DNA of 64,000 nt from Pseudomonas mosselii (GCF_019823065.1 NZ_CP081966.1:1326001-1390000), one strand, 5' to 3'; shown: positions 46,259 to 57,648, counted from the stretch's first letter. Made by a program: numbers and translations. The notes: generated from the sequence alone by a model not told the origin.

Positions 46259-48159
46259 AGAGGCTCAGCCAATTCGCTAGGGGGCGTGACCAGGGGCAGG
46301 GCAAGCACGAACGCGGTGCCGCCACCGGCGGGATGTTCGACGCTCAGTGTACCCTTGGCGGCGGTGGCCAGGCTCGCCGACAGGGTCAGGCCCAGGCCCA
46401 GGCCATGCTCGCCCGGTTTGGTGGTGAAGAAAGGTTCGAACAGGTGCTTGCGCGCCTCGGCATCGATGCCGTGGCCGTTGTCGAGCACCCGCAGGCGATA
46501 CTTATCGCCCTGCGTCTCGCCTTCGAGCCACAGTTGCGGCAGGGGTTGGGTGGCCATGGCGTCGAGGGCGTTGCCGATCAGGTTGACCAGGATCTGTTCC
46601 AGCCGGGTCTGGTCGATGGCCAGCAGTTGATCGTCGAACTGTCGGTGCAGTTGCAGGTGGCAGGCGCTGATGCGGTTGGCCAGCACCTGCAAGGTAGCCT
46701 CCACCGCCTTTTCTAGCGAGGCCTGGCCGCTGTCGTCGCCACGTCGGGCGAACGAGCGCAGGCTGGCGGTGATGCGGCCCATGCGGTCGATCAGGTCGTT
46801 CATGGTGCGCAGGTTGGCGCTGGCGGTTTCCAGCGCGCCGCGTTCGAGGAAGCGCACGGTGTTGCCGGACAGGGTGCGCAAGGCCGCCAGCGGCTGGTTC
46901 AACTCATGGGCAATGCTGGTGGACATCTGCCCGATGGCCGCCAGCTTGCCGGCCTGAACCAGTTCGTCCTGGGCGTGGCGCAGGGTCTGCTCGGCGTGGC
47001 GGCGCTCGCGGATCTGGCCCTTGAGCCGTTCGTTGCTGGCGCGCAGGTCGGCGGTGCGCTCGGTGATCTTGCGTTCCAGCTGGCTGTTGGCCTCTTCCAG
47101 GGCCTCGCGGGCGGCCAGGCGGGTGGCGATCACCTTGCGCCGCTCGTTCCAGGCGATGGCCAGGATCGCCAGCAGGGCGAAGGCCACGCCCACCAGGATG
47201 CCCTGCATCATCGATTCGCGGCGCAGGTCCTGCAGCGGGGTGAGCAGGGTGAAATGCCAGGGGGTGTCGACCAGGCGGCGGGTCTGGGCCAGGTAGGAGA
47301 CTTCACGTTGCTTGCCCTGGTCGGTCTCGCTGTTGGCCGGGAAGGTGAGCTTTTCCACGCCGTCGGCCAGGGTTTCGCGGGCCAGCGGTTGCAGTTCGTT
47401 GAGCGGCCACCAGTAGTATTGCAGGCTGCGCGCGAGGCGCTCCTTGATCTGCGGGGTGAGCGGGCGTACTGATTTCAGGCGCCGGGCCGGGTCGCTGGAG
47501 AGAATGATGATGCCGTTCTCGTCGCTGACAAAGGCCTCCAGACGGGCACGCTGCCAGCGCTCCTCAAGGGTGTCCAGGCGAACTTTGATCACCGCCACGC
47601 CGATGATCTTGCCGTGTTCCTCCAACCCGTGTGCCAGGTAGTAGCCGGCCTCGCCGGTGGTGCTGCCGATGCCGTAGAAGCGCCCCGGCTCGCCGCGCAC
47701 GGCGACCTGGAAGTAGGCGCGAAACGCCAGGTCCTCGCCGAGGAAGGAGTCGGCGTCGCGCCAGTTGCTGGTGGCCTGGACCCTGCCGTTGGTGTCGAGG
47801 ACGAAGATCGCCCGGCTGCGGCTGCGCCGGTTCAGGCCCTCGAGGTATTCGTTGACGGCCTGACGGTCACCGGCCTCGGGGTCGGTGAGCAGGCGCGAGA
47901 CGCTGTCTTCCAACTCCAGCAGGCTGGGCAGGTAGGTGTACTTGCTGATTTCGCTTTCGACGGTACGGGCGTGCAGCTCCAGCTGGCGCTCGCCGTTCTC
48001 GCTGAGGGTGCGGATGCCGTTGCTCTCGCTGATCAAGAAGCCAACGAAGCCCAGCCCAACCATCAGTAGAATGACCAGGGGCGGGAGGAGCAGTTGGCGG
48101 ATCAGACGGGATTTCACGGCAGGCTGGGCAGGGCGAAGGAGCGAGGGGTCGCATTTCAT
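46255..48159 (-). CDS. aauS: Sensor histidine kinase AauS (DctB-like)
   Basis: A 634-residue sensor of the DctB type: transmembrane helices at about 25-44 and 300-320 flank a large periplasmic double-PAS (dCACHE) domain (YLPSLLELEDSVSRLL, YYLAHGLEEHGKIIGVAVIK). Next come a coiled coil, HisKA with His418 (SIAHELNQPLAALR) and HATPase (LVNLIGNALDAM, EHGLGLGLTLS). It should sense acidic amino acids and phosphorylate AauR. I chose ATG 48159; GTG 48162 directly before it is equally spaced from AAGG. Confidence 0.92.
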
Positions 48160-48187
48160 CACAGTGGCCTTGTCACCACCAGCATCC

Positions 48188-48210
48188 GCTGCCCGGCAGC
48201 GCCGGGCAGC
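48188..48210. terminator. Hairpin between aatP and aauS
   Basis: Perfect 10-bp stem GCTGCCCGGC/GCCGGGCAGC with AGC loop and no U-tract; may reduce read-through from the transporter into aauSR. Confidence 0.6.
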
Positions 48211-48219
48211 AGCGCCTGC

Positions 48220-48954
48220 TTAGTGTTGCAGGATCTTGCTGAGGAAGTGTTGAGTGCGTTCGTGGCGGCCTTCGGGGTTGCCGAAGAAGTCTTCCTTCTG
48301 GCAATCCTCGATGATGTGGCCCTTGTCCATGAAGATCACCCGGTTGGCGACCTTGCGCGCAAAGCCCATCTCGTGGGTTACGCACATCATGGTCATGCCT
48401 TCGTGGGCCAGCTCGACCATCACGTCGAGCACTTCGTTGACCATCTCCGGGTCCAGCGCCGAGGTCGGTTCGTCGAACAGCATGACGATCGGGTCCATCG
48501 ACAGGGCGCGAGCGATCGCCACGCGCTGCTGCTGGCCACCGGACAGCTGGCCGGGATGCTTCTTGGCGTGGGCGCCGAGGCCTACGCGGTCGAGCAGGGC
48601 CAGGCCTTTCTTGGTGGCTTCCGCCTCGCTGCGGCCGAGCACCTTGCGCTGGGCGATGGTCAGGTTCTCGGTGATCGACAGGTGAGGGAACAGCTCGAAG
48701 TGCTGGAACACCATGCCCACCCGCGAACGCAGCTTGGGCAGGTTGGTCTTCGGGTCGGCGATGGAGGTCCCGTCGACCACGATGTCGCCCTTCTGGAAGG
48801 GTTCCAGTGCGTTGACGCACTTGATCAGGGTCGACTTGCCCGAGCCGGACGGGCCGCACACGACCACCACTTCCCCCTTCTTGACCTCGGTGCTGCAGTC
48901 GGTCAGCACCTGGAAGTCCCCGTACCACTTGTTGACGTTCTTGATGGAAATCAT
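48220..48954 (-). CDS. aatP: Acidic amino acid ABC transporter, ATP-binding subunit
   Basis: A 244-residue ATPase of the polar amino acid uptake family. Walker [10 protein letters not shown], signature [15 protein letters not shown], Walker [15 protein letters not shown] and the His-switch [10 protein letters not shown] are intact. It powers import of glutamate/aspartate together with AatQ and AatM. It overlaps aatM by four bases. Confidence 0.95.
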   Translation of the reverse strand: MISIKNVNKWYGDFQVLTDCSTEVKKGEVVVVCGPSGSGKSTLIKCVNALEPFQKGDIVVDGTSIADPKTNLPKLRSRVGMVFQHFELFPHLSITENLTIAQRKVLGRSEAEATKKGLALLDRVGLGAHAKKHPGQLSGGQQQRVAIARALSMDPIVMLFDEPTSALDPEMVNEVLDVMVELAHEGMTMMCVTHEMGFARKVANRVIFMDKGHIIEDCQKEDFFGNPEGRHERTQHFLSKILQH

Positions 48955-49622
48955 ACGGCGATCCTTTTTTGCAGGCGCTTGACCAACCAGGAAGCGGAGA
49001 AGCTGATGAGGAAGTAGACGACACCGGCGAAGATCAGGAACTCATGGGAGCGCCCGATGATGTCGCCGTTGGAGCGGGCCGAGTTGAGGAAATCGATCAG
49101 GCCGACGGTGTAGACCAGCGAGGTGTCCTGGAACAGGATGATGCTCTGTTGCAAAAGCAGCGGGGTCATCTTGCGAAACGCCTGGGGCAGGATGATCAGG
49201 CGCATGCACTGGCCGTAGCTCATGCCCAGCGCCTGCGCGGCGCCCATCTGGCCCTTGGAGATCGACTGCACGCCGGCGCGGACGATTTCGCAGAAGTAGG
49301 CCGCCTCGAACATCATGAAGGCCACGACGCAGGAGGTGAAGGCGCCCACCGGGGTGTCTTCGCCGGTGATCCAGCGCAGCACGAACGGCACCGCCAGGTA
49401 GAACCAGGTGATCACCAGCAGCAGCGGGATGGAGCGGAAGTAGTTGACGTAGGCGCCAGCGATATTAGCTAGCAGCTTGTTCGACGACAGGCGCATCAGG
49501 GCAAGGATGGTACCCAGGGCAATACCGCCGACCACGCCCATGACCATCAGTTGCAGGGTCAGGACCATGCCGTCCCAGAGGGCGGGCAGGGCCGGGATGA
49601 TTTCACTGAAATCCATGTCCAT
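48951..49622 (-). CDS. aatM: Acidic amino acid ABC transporter, permease AatM
   Basis: A 223-residue inner-membrane permease (GltK type) with about five helices and the EAA loop ([23 protein letters not shown]) that docks on AatP. It starts immediately after the aatQ stop and overlaps aatP, so stoichiometry is coupled. Confidence 0.94.
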   Translation of the reverse strand: MDMDFSEIIPALPALWDGMVLTLQLMVMGVVGGIALGTILALMRLSSNKLLANIAGAYVNYFRSIPLLLVITWFYLAVPFVLRWITGEDTPVGAFTSCVVAFMMFEAAYFCEIVRAGVQSISKGQMGAAQALGMSYGQCMRLIILPQAFRKMTPLLLQQSIILFQDTSLVYTVGLIDFLNSARSNGDIIGRSHEFLIFAGVVYFLISFSASWLVKRLQKRIAV

Positions 49623-50369
49623 TTACTTGCCTCCCACGGAAATCAGGCCCGGTACCGCGACTTTCTTCTCGACCATGCGCATGAGCAGCATCAGGCCCAT
49701 GTTCAGGGTGAAGTAGATCAGGGTGGCCAGGGTGAATGCTTCGAACAGGTTCGCGGAGAACTCGGCAGTCTGCTTGGTCTGCGCCAGCAGCTCCATCAGG
49801 CCGATCAGCGAGGCCACCGAGGAGTTCTTGAACACGTTCAAAAATTCCGAGGTGAGCGGCGGAATAATGATCCGGTAGGCCTGGGGCAGCAGCACGTTCA
49901 TGTAGATCTGCGGGAGGCTGAAGCCCATCGCGCGCCCGGCCGACTCCTGGCCGCGGGGCAGCGCCTGGATGCCGGTGCGCACCTGCTCGCAGACACGGGC
50001 GGCGGTGAACAGGCCGAGGCAGATGACCACGCTGATCAGTGCCGAGGTGGTCGGGTTGAGGTCCTGCTTGAACCATTCCTGCAGGCCTTCTGGCAGCAGG
50101 TCCGGCACCAGGAAGTACCAGATGAACAGTTGCACCAGCAGCGGCACGTTGCGGAACAGTTCGACGTAGGCGGTGGCGATCCCTGACACCAGACGGTTGG
50201 GTACGGTACGCATCACGCCGAGCAGCGAGCCCAGCAGCAAGGCGATGATCCAGGCGGAGATGGCGATGGCGATTGTCCAGCCCAGACCGCTGATGTACCA
50301 GTCCAGATAGGTTTCGCTGCCCACGCCAGTGGACTTGAAGAACACGCCCCAGTCCCAGTTGTAATTCAT
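49623..50369 (-). CDS. aatQ: Acidic amino acid ABC transporter, permease AatQ
   Basis: A 248-residue permease (GltJ type) with about five helices and an EAA loop (SAGRAMGFSLPQIYMNVLLPQAYR). It forms the heterodimeric channel with AatM. It lies 147 bp after aatJ, with a strong hairpin in that gap. Confidence 0.94.
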   Translation of the reverse strand: MNYNWDWGVFFKSTGVGSETYLDWYISGLGWTIAIAISAWIIALLLGSLLGVMRTVPNRLVSGIATAYVELFRNVPLLVQLFIWYFLVPDLLPEGLQEWFKQDLNPTTSALISVVICLGLFTAARVCEQVRTGIQALPRGQESAGRAMGFSLPQIYMNVLLPQAYRIIIPPLTSEFLNVFKNSSVASLIGLMELLAQTKQTAEFSANLFEAFTLATLIYFTLNMGLMLLMRMVEKKVAVPGLISVGGK

Positions 50370-50410
50370 CGGGATTTCCCCTCAGACGGTTGTTTCACGG
50401 GCACCTCGAT

Positions 50411-50441
50411 ACACCCGGGGGCGTTCGACGCCCTCGGATGT
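50411..50441 (-). other. Intercistronic hairpin between aatJ and aatQ
   Basis: 14-nt arms (50411-50424, 50428-50441) with two mismatches around a TCG loop. Such structures after binding-protein genes usually stabilise the upstream mRNA and lower permease expression. Confidence 0.65.
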
Positions 50442-50516
50442 AAAGGTTAGACACTAACTAAGTGGCCTGTTGGATGGATTCGCGCGGAGGCGCTTCAGGC
50501 CACTATTTGCCGGAGG

Positions 50517-51434
50517 TCAGGACTTCTTCTCGTCCGCCGCCTTGTCGGTCGGCTCGGCGATCAGCTTCTTCAGCTCGTCGCTCATCGGGAACTGCAGGTT
50601 CAGGCCCTTTGGCGGGATCGGCTGCTGGAACCACTTGTCGTAGCTCTTGTTGACTTCACCCGACTTGAAGTAGGCGACGATGGCCTCGTCGACCGCTTTC
50701 TTGAAGGCCGGGTCGTCCTTGCGCACCATGCAGCCGTAGATTTCGTACGACTGTGGCGTGCCGGTGATGACCCAGTCGGCAGGCTTCTTGGCCTTGGCCA
50801 TTTCACCGGCCAGCAGGGCGTCGTCCATCATGAAGGCCACGGCGCGGCCGCTTTCGAGCATGTTGAAGGCTTCACCGTGGTCCTTGGCGGAGATCACGTT
50901 CATCTTCATCTGCTTGTCGGCGTTCATCGCCTTGAGGATGCGCTCGGAGGTGGTGCCGGCGGTGGTCACCACGTTCTTGCCGGCCAGGTCGGCAAAGTCT
51001 TTATAGGAAGGCTGGCCATCCTTGACCTTGGTCAGCAGGCGGGTGCCGACTTCGAAGATGCCCACCGAGAAGCCGACCTGCTGCTGGCGCTCGACGTTGT
51101 TGGTGGTGGAACCGCACTCAAGGTCCACGGTGCCGTTCTGCACCAGCGGGATGCGGGTCTGCGAGGTGACCAGGTTGTACTTGATCTTGATGTCGGTGCC
51201 CAGTTGCTTCTTCAGGGCGTCGACGACGGCCAGCTGGATGTCGTGGGAGTAGCCTACCGGTGCGGTGCTGCCGGCCAGGTAGGAGAACGGGATGGAGGAG
51301 TCGCGATGGCCCAGGGTGATGGTGCCGGAGTCCTTGATCTTCTTCAGGGTGCCGGTCAGTTCTTCGGCCATGACCGGCGACGAAATGACTGCTGCCGCGA
51401 TGGCGGCGCCCAGCAATTGACGAACGATGCGCAT
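50517..51434 (-). CDS. aatJ: Glutamate/aspartate periplasmic binding protein
   Basis: A 305-residue solute-binding protein with signal peptide (MRIVRQLLGAAIAAAVISSP, cleavage after VMA) and the GltI/AatJ family features GHRDSSIPFSYL, DLECGSTTNN and VTTAGTTSERIL. It delivers glutamate and aspartate to AatQMP. ATG 51434 has GAGGAAAA upstream; the longer frame from 51554 would begin at the sigma54 promoter and is rejected. First gene of aatJQMP. Confidence 0.96.
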   Translation of the reverse strand: MRIVRQLLGAAIAAAVISSPVMAEELTGTLKKIKDSGTITLGHRDSSIPFSYLAGSTAPVGYSHDIQLAVVDALKKQLGTDIKIKYNLVTSQTRIPLVQNGTVDLECGSTTNNVERQQQVGFSVGIFEVGTRLLTKVKDGQPSYKDFADLAGKNVVTTAGTTSERILKAMNADKQMKMNVISAKDHGEAFNMLESGRAVAFMMDDALLAGEMAKAKKPADWVITGTPQSYEIYGCMVRKDDPAFKKAVDEAIVAYFKSGEVNKSYDKWFQQPIPPKGLNLQFPMSDELKKLIAEPTDKAADEKKS

Positions 51435-51453
51435 CAAATTTTCCTCGACGTGT

Positions 51454-51461
51454 TTGTTTTT
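51454..51461 (-). promoter_or_regulatory. Crc/Hfq-type A-rich motif in the aatJ leader
   Basis: Minus strand AAAAACAA (AANAANAA) about twenty bases before ATG and just upstream of GAGGAAAA. Confidence 0.55.
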
Positions 51462-51537
51462 TTTATGGAGCCGTTGGCGGACTCTTTCGTTCAACGAATA
51501 CAGCATGAAGCGTGGTGCATTCGGCTTCCAAGTGTAG

Positions 51538-51553
51538 AGCATGAGTCGTGCCA
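51538..51553 (-). promoter_or_regulatory. Sigma54 (-24/-12) promoter of aatJ
   Basis: Minus strand TGGCACG-ACTC-ATGCT against consensus TGGCACG-N4-TTGCW: one mismatch. The start site would be near 51527, about 93 bp before aatJ. Confidence 0.8.
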
Positions 51554-51630
51554 AGCTCTGATGTCGATCATAACGCCGCGAAAATGCTGGGGATTAATGT
51601 TTTTTGATGCCTTTACGACAGTATGTGTCG

Positions 51631-51644
51631 TACGGATTTCCGAA
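51631..51644. promoter_or_regulatory. AauR-type box, imperfect
   Basis: TACGGATTTCCGAA fits TTCGG-N4-CCGAA with one mismatch; 32 bp (about three helical turns) from the perfect box. Confidence 0.65.
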
Positions 51645-51662
51645 AGGATGGGACGTGGCGCA

Positions 51663-51676
51663 TTCGGAAATCCGAA
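51663..51676. promoter_or_regulatory. AauR-type box, perfect
   Basis: TTCGGAAATCCGAA exactly fits TTCGG-N4-CCGAA, the inverted repeat I recall for AauR-controlled promoters, about 140 bp upstream of the aatJ start site. Confidence 0.75.
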
Positions 51677-51713
51677 CGAATGGCTGCGCGCAGATGCATC
51701 AGTCAGATGCATT

Positions 51714-51732
51714 GGGGCCGCAAAGCGGCCCC
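51714..51732. terminator. Triloop hairpin after glpD
   Basis: GGGGCCGC-AAA-GCGGCCCC, 39 bp past the glpD stop, no U-tract. Confidence 0.6.
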
Positions 51733-51770
51733 ATGGATGATGATCGAACCCAAGCTTTAGCAGTTTGGCG

Positions 51771-53303
51771 TCAGGCAGCCTGCACGCGGTTGCCCTGGGT
51801 CTGCTGCAAGTAGTCAGCCAGTGCCTGTTGCTCGATCGCACTGGTGAACAGGCCCAGCTTGGTGCGGCGCCAGAGGATGTCGTCGGCGCTGCTGGCCCAT
51901 TCTTCGGTGCACAGGTAGTCGACCTCGCGGGTGAACAGGCCACCGCCCATCGACTGGCCGAGGTCTTCGGGGCCGCTGACACCGTCGAGCAGACGCCACA
52001 CACGGCTGCCATAGGTCGTGGCCCAACGCTTGGCAATATCCAGTGGCAGCCAGGCATGACGTGCCACCAGCGCATCGACCAGGGCTGGTGCGGTTGTCAT
52101 GCTTTCACCGCCGGGGAGTGGTGCGCCTGCGGTCCAACTGCCGCGCATCTGGGTGAAGAATGGCTGCAGCTCGGCCATGGCTGATTCGGCCAGCTTGCGG
52201 TATGTGGTCAGCTTGCCGCCAAACACAGACAGCAACGGCGCCTCGCCCTGGGCGGCAGACAGCGCCAGGGTGTAGTCGCGGGTCACGGCCGAAGGGTTGT
52301 CCGATTCGTCGTTGCACAGCGGGCGCACGCCGGAATAGGTGTGCAGGATATCGGCGCGGCTGAGCTGGTGGTTGAAGTGCTCGTTGACCACCTTGAGCAG
52401 ATAGTCGGTTTCCTGTTCGGTGATCGCCACCTTGGCCGGGTCACCGCTGTATTCGCGGTCGGTGGTGCCGATCAGGGTGAAGCGATCCAGGTAAGGAATG
52501 CAGAAGACGATGCGCTGGTCTTCGTTCTGCAGGATGTAGGCGTGTTCGCCCTCGTACAGGCGCGGCACGATCAGGTGGCTGCCTTGTATCAGGCGAATGC
52601 CGTACGGCGCATCGAGCTTGAGGTCGTCCTTGATGAAGCTGGCGACCCAAGGGCCGGCAGCGTTCACCAGTGCCCGGGCGCGGATGCTCTGCAGGCTGCC
52701 ATCGGCATGCTGCAGTTCCACCTGCCACAGGCCGTCGACGCGTTCGGCGCGCAGGCAACGGGTGCGGGTATGGATGTGCGCGCCTTTCTCCCGGGCGGCC
52801 ATGGCATTGAGCACCACCAGGCGAGCATCGTCCACCGCGCAGTCGGCGTATTCGAAGCCGCGGGTGATGACTGGCTTGAGCGGGTAGCCTGGGCCGAATC
52901 GCAGGCCGCGCGAGGCGCCCAGACGCTTGCGCTTGCCCAGGTGGTCATAGAGGAACAGGCCGGCACGGATCATCCAGGCCGGGCGCAGGTGCGGGCGATG
53001 GGGCAGCACGAAGCGCATAGGCTTGACGATGTGCGGCGCCTTGGCCAGCAGCACTTCACGCTCGGCCAGTGCTTCGCGCACCAGGCGGAATTCGTAGTGC
53101 TCCAGGTAGCGCAGGCCGCCGTGGATCAGCTTGCTGCTGGCCGAGGAGGTGTGCTGTGCCAGGTCATCCTTTTCGCAAAGGAACACCTTCAGACCGCGCC
53201 CGGCGGCATCGGCAGCGATACCGACGCCATTGATGCCACCGCCGATCACGGCGAGGTCGTAGCAGTCCTGGAGTGGTGGCTGGGACGAAACGGGCTGGGA
53301 CAC
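51771..53303 (-). CDS. glpD: Aerobic glycerol-3-phosphate dehydrogenase
   Basis: A 510-residue membrane-associated flavoprotein that oxidises glycerol 3-phosphate to dihydroxyacetone phosphate and passes electrons to ubiquinone. FAD motif VIGGGINGVGIAADAAGRG and SSKLIHGGLRYLEHYEFRLV are diagnostic. I chose GTG 53303, eight bases after AGGAGG; a TTG two codons upstream would be too close to it. It has its own control region with back-to-back GlpR-type operators and follows glpR after 268 bp. Confidence 0.96.
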   Translation of the reverse strand: MSQPVSSQPPLQDCYDLAVIGGGINGVGIAADAAGRGLKVFLCEKDDLAQHTSSASSKLIHGGLRYLEHYEFRLVREALAEREVLLAKAPHIVKPMRFVLPHRPHLRPAWMIRAGLFLYDHLGKRKRLGASRGLRFGPGYPLKPVITRGFEYADCAVDDARLVVLNAMAAREKGAHIHTRTRCLRAERVDGLWQVELQHADGSLQSIRARALVNAAGPWVASFIKDDLKLDAPYGIRLIQGSHLIVPRLYEGEHAYILQNEDQRIVFCIPYLDRFTLIGTTDREYSGDPAKVAITEQETDYLLKVVNEHFNHQLSRADILHTYSGVRPLCNDESDNPSAVTRDYTLALSAAQGEAPLLSVFGGKLTTYRKLAESAMAELQPFFTQMRGSWTAGAPLPGGESMTTAPALVDALVARHAWLPLDIAKRWATTYGSRVWRLLDGVSGPEDLGQSMGGGLFTREVDYLCTEEWASSADDILWRRTKLGLFTSAIEQQALADYLQQTQGNRVQAA

Positions 53304-53325
53304 GGGCAAGGCCTCCTGGGGCTGT

Positions 53326-53345
53326 TCACATCGAATATGAACATT
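53326..53345 (-). promoter_or_regulatory. GlpR-type operator of glpD, proximal
   Basis: Minus strand AATGTTCATATTCGATGTGA matches the E. coli GlpR consensus WATKTTCGWTAWCGAWCATW at about 14 of 20 positions. Confidence 0.55.
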
Positions 53346-53365
53346 AATGTTCGTTTTCGAAAATA
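53346..53365 (+). promoter_or_regulatory. GlpR-type operator of glpD, distal
   Basis: AATGTTCGTTTTCGAAAATA matches the same consensus at about 18 of 20 positions and directly abuts the proximal site in the opposite orientation. Confidence 0.75.
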
Positions 53366-53482
53366 CTAGCGCAATGAACAGGCGGCTGCCAGTCAGTCTT
53401 TATAGAAAAAACTGATCGGATGACAGGGAAATGAACATTTGTGAAAAAGGTGGGGTGAACGGTAGAAGATTTTCAGGGGTAT

Positions 53483-53518
53483 TGAGATCGAGCGCCGCCC
53501 GCGCGGCGCTTGATCTCA
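53483..53518. terminator. Large hairpin after glpR
   Basis: 16-nt arms (53483-53498, 53503-53518) with a single G/T-type mismatch and a four-base loop; no U-tract on either side. It separates glpR from the glpD control region. Confidence 0.6.
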
Positions 53519-53571
53519 CAGGCGATACAAGGGCTGAGGCCTGCGCCCTTCGCCCTCCCACGGCCTCTGCT

Positions 53572-54327
53572 TCAAACCACCTCGAGACGAATCTTGTACT
53601 GATTGAGCAACTGCGTCAGGGCAGAAGAAGGGGCCTGGTCGGTCACCAGGCAGTCGATCAGGCTGATCGAACCGAGGCGAACCATGGCATTGCGGCCGAA
53701 CTTGCTCGAGTCCGCCGCCAGTAGCACCTGGCGGGCGTTGCTGATGATCGCCTGGGATACACGTACTTCCTGGTAGTCGAAGTCCAGCAGGCTGCCGTCT
53801 TCGTCGATACCGCTGATGCCGACCACGGCGAAATCGACCTTGAATTGGCTGATGAAGTCGACGCTTGCCTGGCCGACCACGCCGCCGTCGCGACGGACCG
53901 TGCCGCCGGCCACCAGTACCTCGAAGTCGTCCTTGGCCGCCAGGATCGCCGCCACGTGCAGGTTGTTGGTGATGACCTTCAGGTGGTTGTGGTTGAGCAG
54001 GGCGCGGGCGATGGATTCGGTGGTGGTGCCGATGTTGATGAACAGTGAGGCATGGTCGGGAATCTGCCGTGCCACGGCTTCGGCGATGCGTTGCTTCTCG
54101 TCGCGCATCTGGTCGGCGCGCATGGCGTAGGCGGTGTTCTCAATGCTCGAGTCGTAGGCCGCGCCACCGTGATAACGGCGCAGCAGGTTGCCCTCGGCAA
54201 GCTGGTTGATATCGCGGCGGATGGTCTGCGGGGTGACGACGAACAGCTGCGCCATCTCTTCGATGCTGACATAGCCGCGTTCGCGGACGAGCTCGAGGAT
54301 TTGTTGTTGGCGTGGGTGCAGATTCAT
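53572..54327 (-). CDS. glpR: DeoR-family glycerol regulon repressor GlpR
   Basis: A 251-residue repressor: N-terminal DeoR helix-turn-helix ([34 protein letters not shown]) and a C-terminal sugar-phosphate-binding domain ([31 protein letters not shown]). Glycerol 3-phosphate is the expected inducer. AAGGA lies seven bases before ATG 54327; the longer frame from 54363 is not needed. It lies between glpK and glpD, the usual pseudomonad order. Confidence 0.95.
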   Translation of the reverse strand: MNLHPRQQQILELVRERGYVSIEEMAQLFVVTPQTIRRDINQLAEGNLLRRYHGGAAYDSSIENTAYAMRADQMRDEKQRIAEAVARQIPDHASLFINIGTTTESIARALLNHNHLKVITNNLHVAAILAAKDDFEVLVAGGTVRRDGGVVGQASVDFISQFKVDFAVVGISGIDEDGSLLDFDYQEVRVSQAIISNARQVLLAADSSKFGRNAMVRLGSISLIDCLVTDQAPSSALTQLLNQYKIRLEVV

Positions 54328-54409
54328 GGGCGGTCCTTTGGGGCTGCCGGACAAATTCTGCAATGATGCCGTAGGACGGAGATGACGACCAGTAGGCCGT
54401 TGGTCAACT

Positions 54410-54428
54410 GGGGCTGCACGGCAGCCCC
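54410..54428. terminator. Triloop hairpin after glpK
   Basis: GGGGCTGC-ACG-GCAGCCCC, 12 bp past the glpK stop, no U-tract. Confidence 0.6.
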
Positions 54429-54440
54429 TGCATTACTAGA

Positions 54441-56871
<2,431 letters not shown>

Positions 56872-56886
56872 GTGTGACCTCGGTTC

Positions 56887-56894
56887 TTGTTGTT
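56887..56894 (-). promoter_or_regulatory. Crc/Hfq-type motif in the glpF leader
   Basis: Minus strand AACAACAA (AANAANAA), five bases upstream of the GAGGT ribosome-binding site. Confidence 0.65.
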
Positions 56895-56918
56895 GTGAGG
56901 CGCTGGGCGCTCGACAGC

Positions 56919-56954
56919 AAAAAAGCCCGGAGTCGATCCCCATTGACGCCGGGC
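56919..56954 (-). terminator. Intrinsic terminator inside the glpF leader
   Basis: Minus strand stem GCCCGG (56954-56949) with CCGGGC (56930-56925), inner GTC/GAC pairs, then TTTTTT (56924-56919). It lies between the glpF promoter and the glpF start codon. Confidence 0.75.
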
Positions 56955-56965
56955 AGGTACAGGTA

Positions 56966-56984
56966 GTGCACCTTATAGGTGCAC
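56966..56984 (-). other. Second hairpin in the glpF leader
   Basis: GTGCACC-N5-GGTGCAC, perfect 7-bp stem, upstream of the leader terminator. Confidence 0.6.
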
Positions 56985-57002
56985 CATTTATTCATAAACG
57001 AA

Positions 57003-57031
57003 AAAATATAGACAAGAAACGCTGATGTCAA
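57003..57031 (-). promoter_or_regulatory. Sigma70 promoter of glpF
   Basis: Minus strand -35 TTGACA (57031-57026, perfect) with TATATT (spacer 15) or TATTTT (spacer 17) as -10. The start site would be near 56995, giving a leader of roughly 125 nt. A candidate GlpR site, GTTCATTTTCGA-type (57029-57050), overlaps the -35, and a weaker one (56989-57010) overlaps the start. Confidence 0.7.
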
Positions 57032-57177
57032 AGGTCGAAAATGAACGCTTGGCCACAATCTGACTGACGCACCGGGTCGTGAATCCATGGCCGCTGCTCT
57101 AGCCTGGGACCTGCGCTGGCTGCACCGGTAGAATTGCCCTAAAGTACCGGGCGACTTGTGATCGACTGGAGCCGTTG

Positions 57178-57648
57178 ATGACCCCCGCCCTGGACCTTTT
57201 GAAGAAGGCGCGCGCCGAGCACCGCGTGCACAGTTACGAACATGATCCGAAAACCGCCTCGTATGGCCTGGAGGCGGCGGAAAAGCTCGGCCTTGACCCG
57301 TTGCGGGTATTCAAAACCTTGCTCGCCAGCAGTGAAAAGGGCGAACTGCTGGTGGCCGTGGTGCCGGTGGTCGGGACCCTCGACCTGAAGGCCCTGGCCC
57401 ACGCGGCGGGAGTGAAAAAGTGCGAAATGGCCGACCCGCAGGCCGCCCAGCGCGCCACGGGTTACCTGGTCGGCGGGATCAGCCCGCTGGGGCAGAAGAA
57501 GCGCTTGCGCACTTTTATCGATCAATCCGCGCAACAACATGAAACGATTCATGTGAGCGCTGGCCGCCGTGGTCTTGAAGTGGAGCTGGCCGCCACAGTG
57601 CTGGCGACCCACACCCAGGCACAGTTCGCCGAGATCGGTCGCGGCTGA
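57178..57648 (+). CDS. ybaK: Cys-tRNA(Pro)/aminoacyl-tRNA deacylase YbaK
   Basis: A 156-residue YbaK/EbsC protein that hydrolyses mischarged tRNAs, chiefly Cys-tRNA(Pro), in trans. Motifs EKLGLDPLRVFKTLL, GTLDLKALAHAAGVKK and GYLVGGISPLGQKKR cover the whole domain, including the Lys in KTLL used in the family. GGAG (57168-57171) is six bases before ATG 57178; an overlapping TTG at 57175 is not needed. Confidence 0.94.
   Translation: MTPALDLLKKARAEHRVHSYEHDPKTASYGLEAAEKLGLDPLRVFKTLLASSEKGELLVAVVPVVGTLDLKALAHAAGVKKCEMADPQAAQRATGYLVGGISPLGQKKRLRTFIDQSAQQHETIHVSAGRRGLEVELAATVLATHTQAQFAEIGRG

Larger units (their letters stand above)
51435..51770. promoter_or_regulatory. aatJ control region
   Basis: 336 bp between aatJ and the end of glpD. 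From aatJ outward: Crc/Hfq-type motif, sigma54 promoter, two AauR-type inverted repeats, and a hairpin (51714-51732) marking the glpD 3' end. Confidence 0.75.
56872..57177. promoter_or_regulatory. glpF/ybaK divergent intergenic region
   Basis: 306 bp holding the glpF promoter, candidate GlpR sites, two leader hairpins including a terminator, and the Crc/Hfq-type motif. The 57051-57177 side, toward ybaK, shows only its GGAG ribosome-binding site. Confidence 0.65.

Noticed and set aside
56872..56943. Upstream in-frame ATG (56943) as glpF start
   Set aside because: It lies inside the leader terminator, has no ribosome-binding site, and the extension is not GlpF-like.
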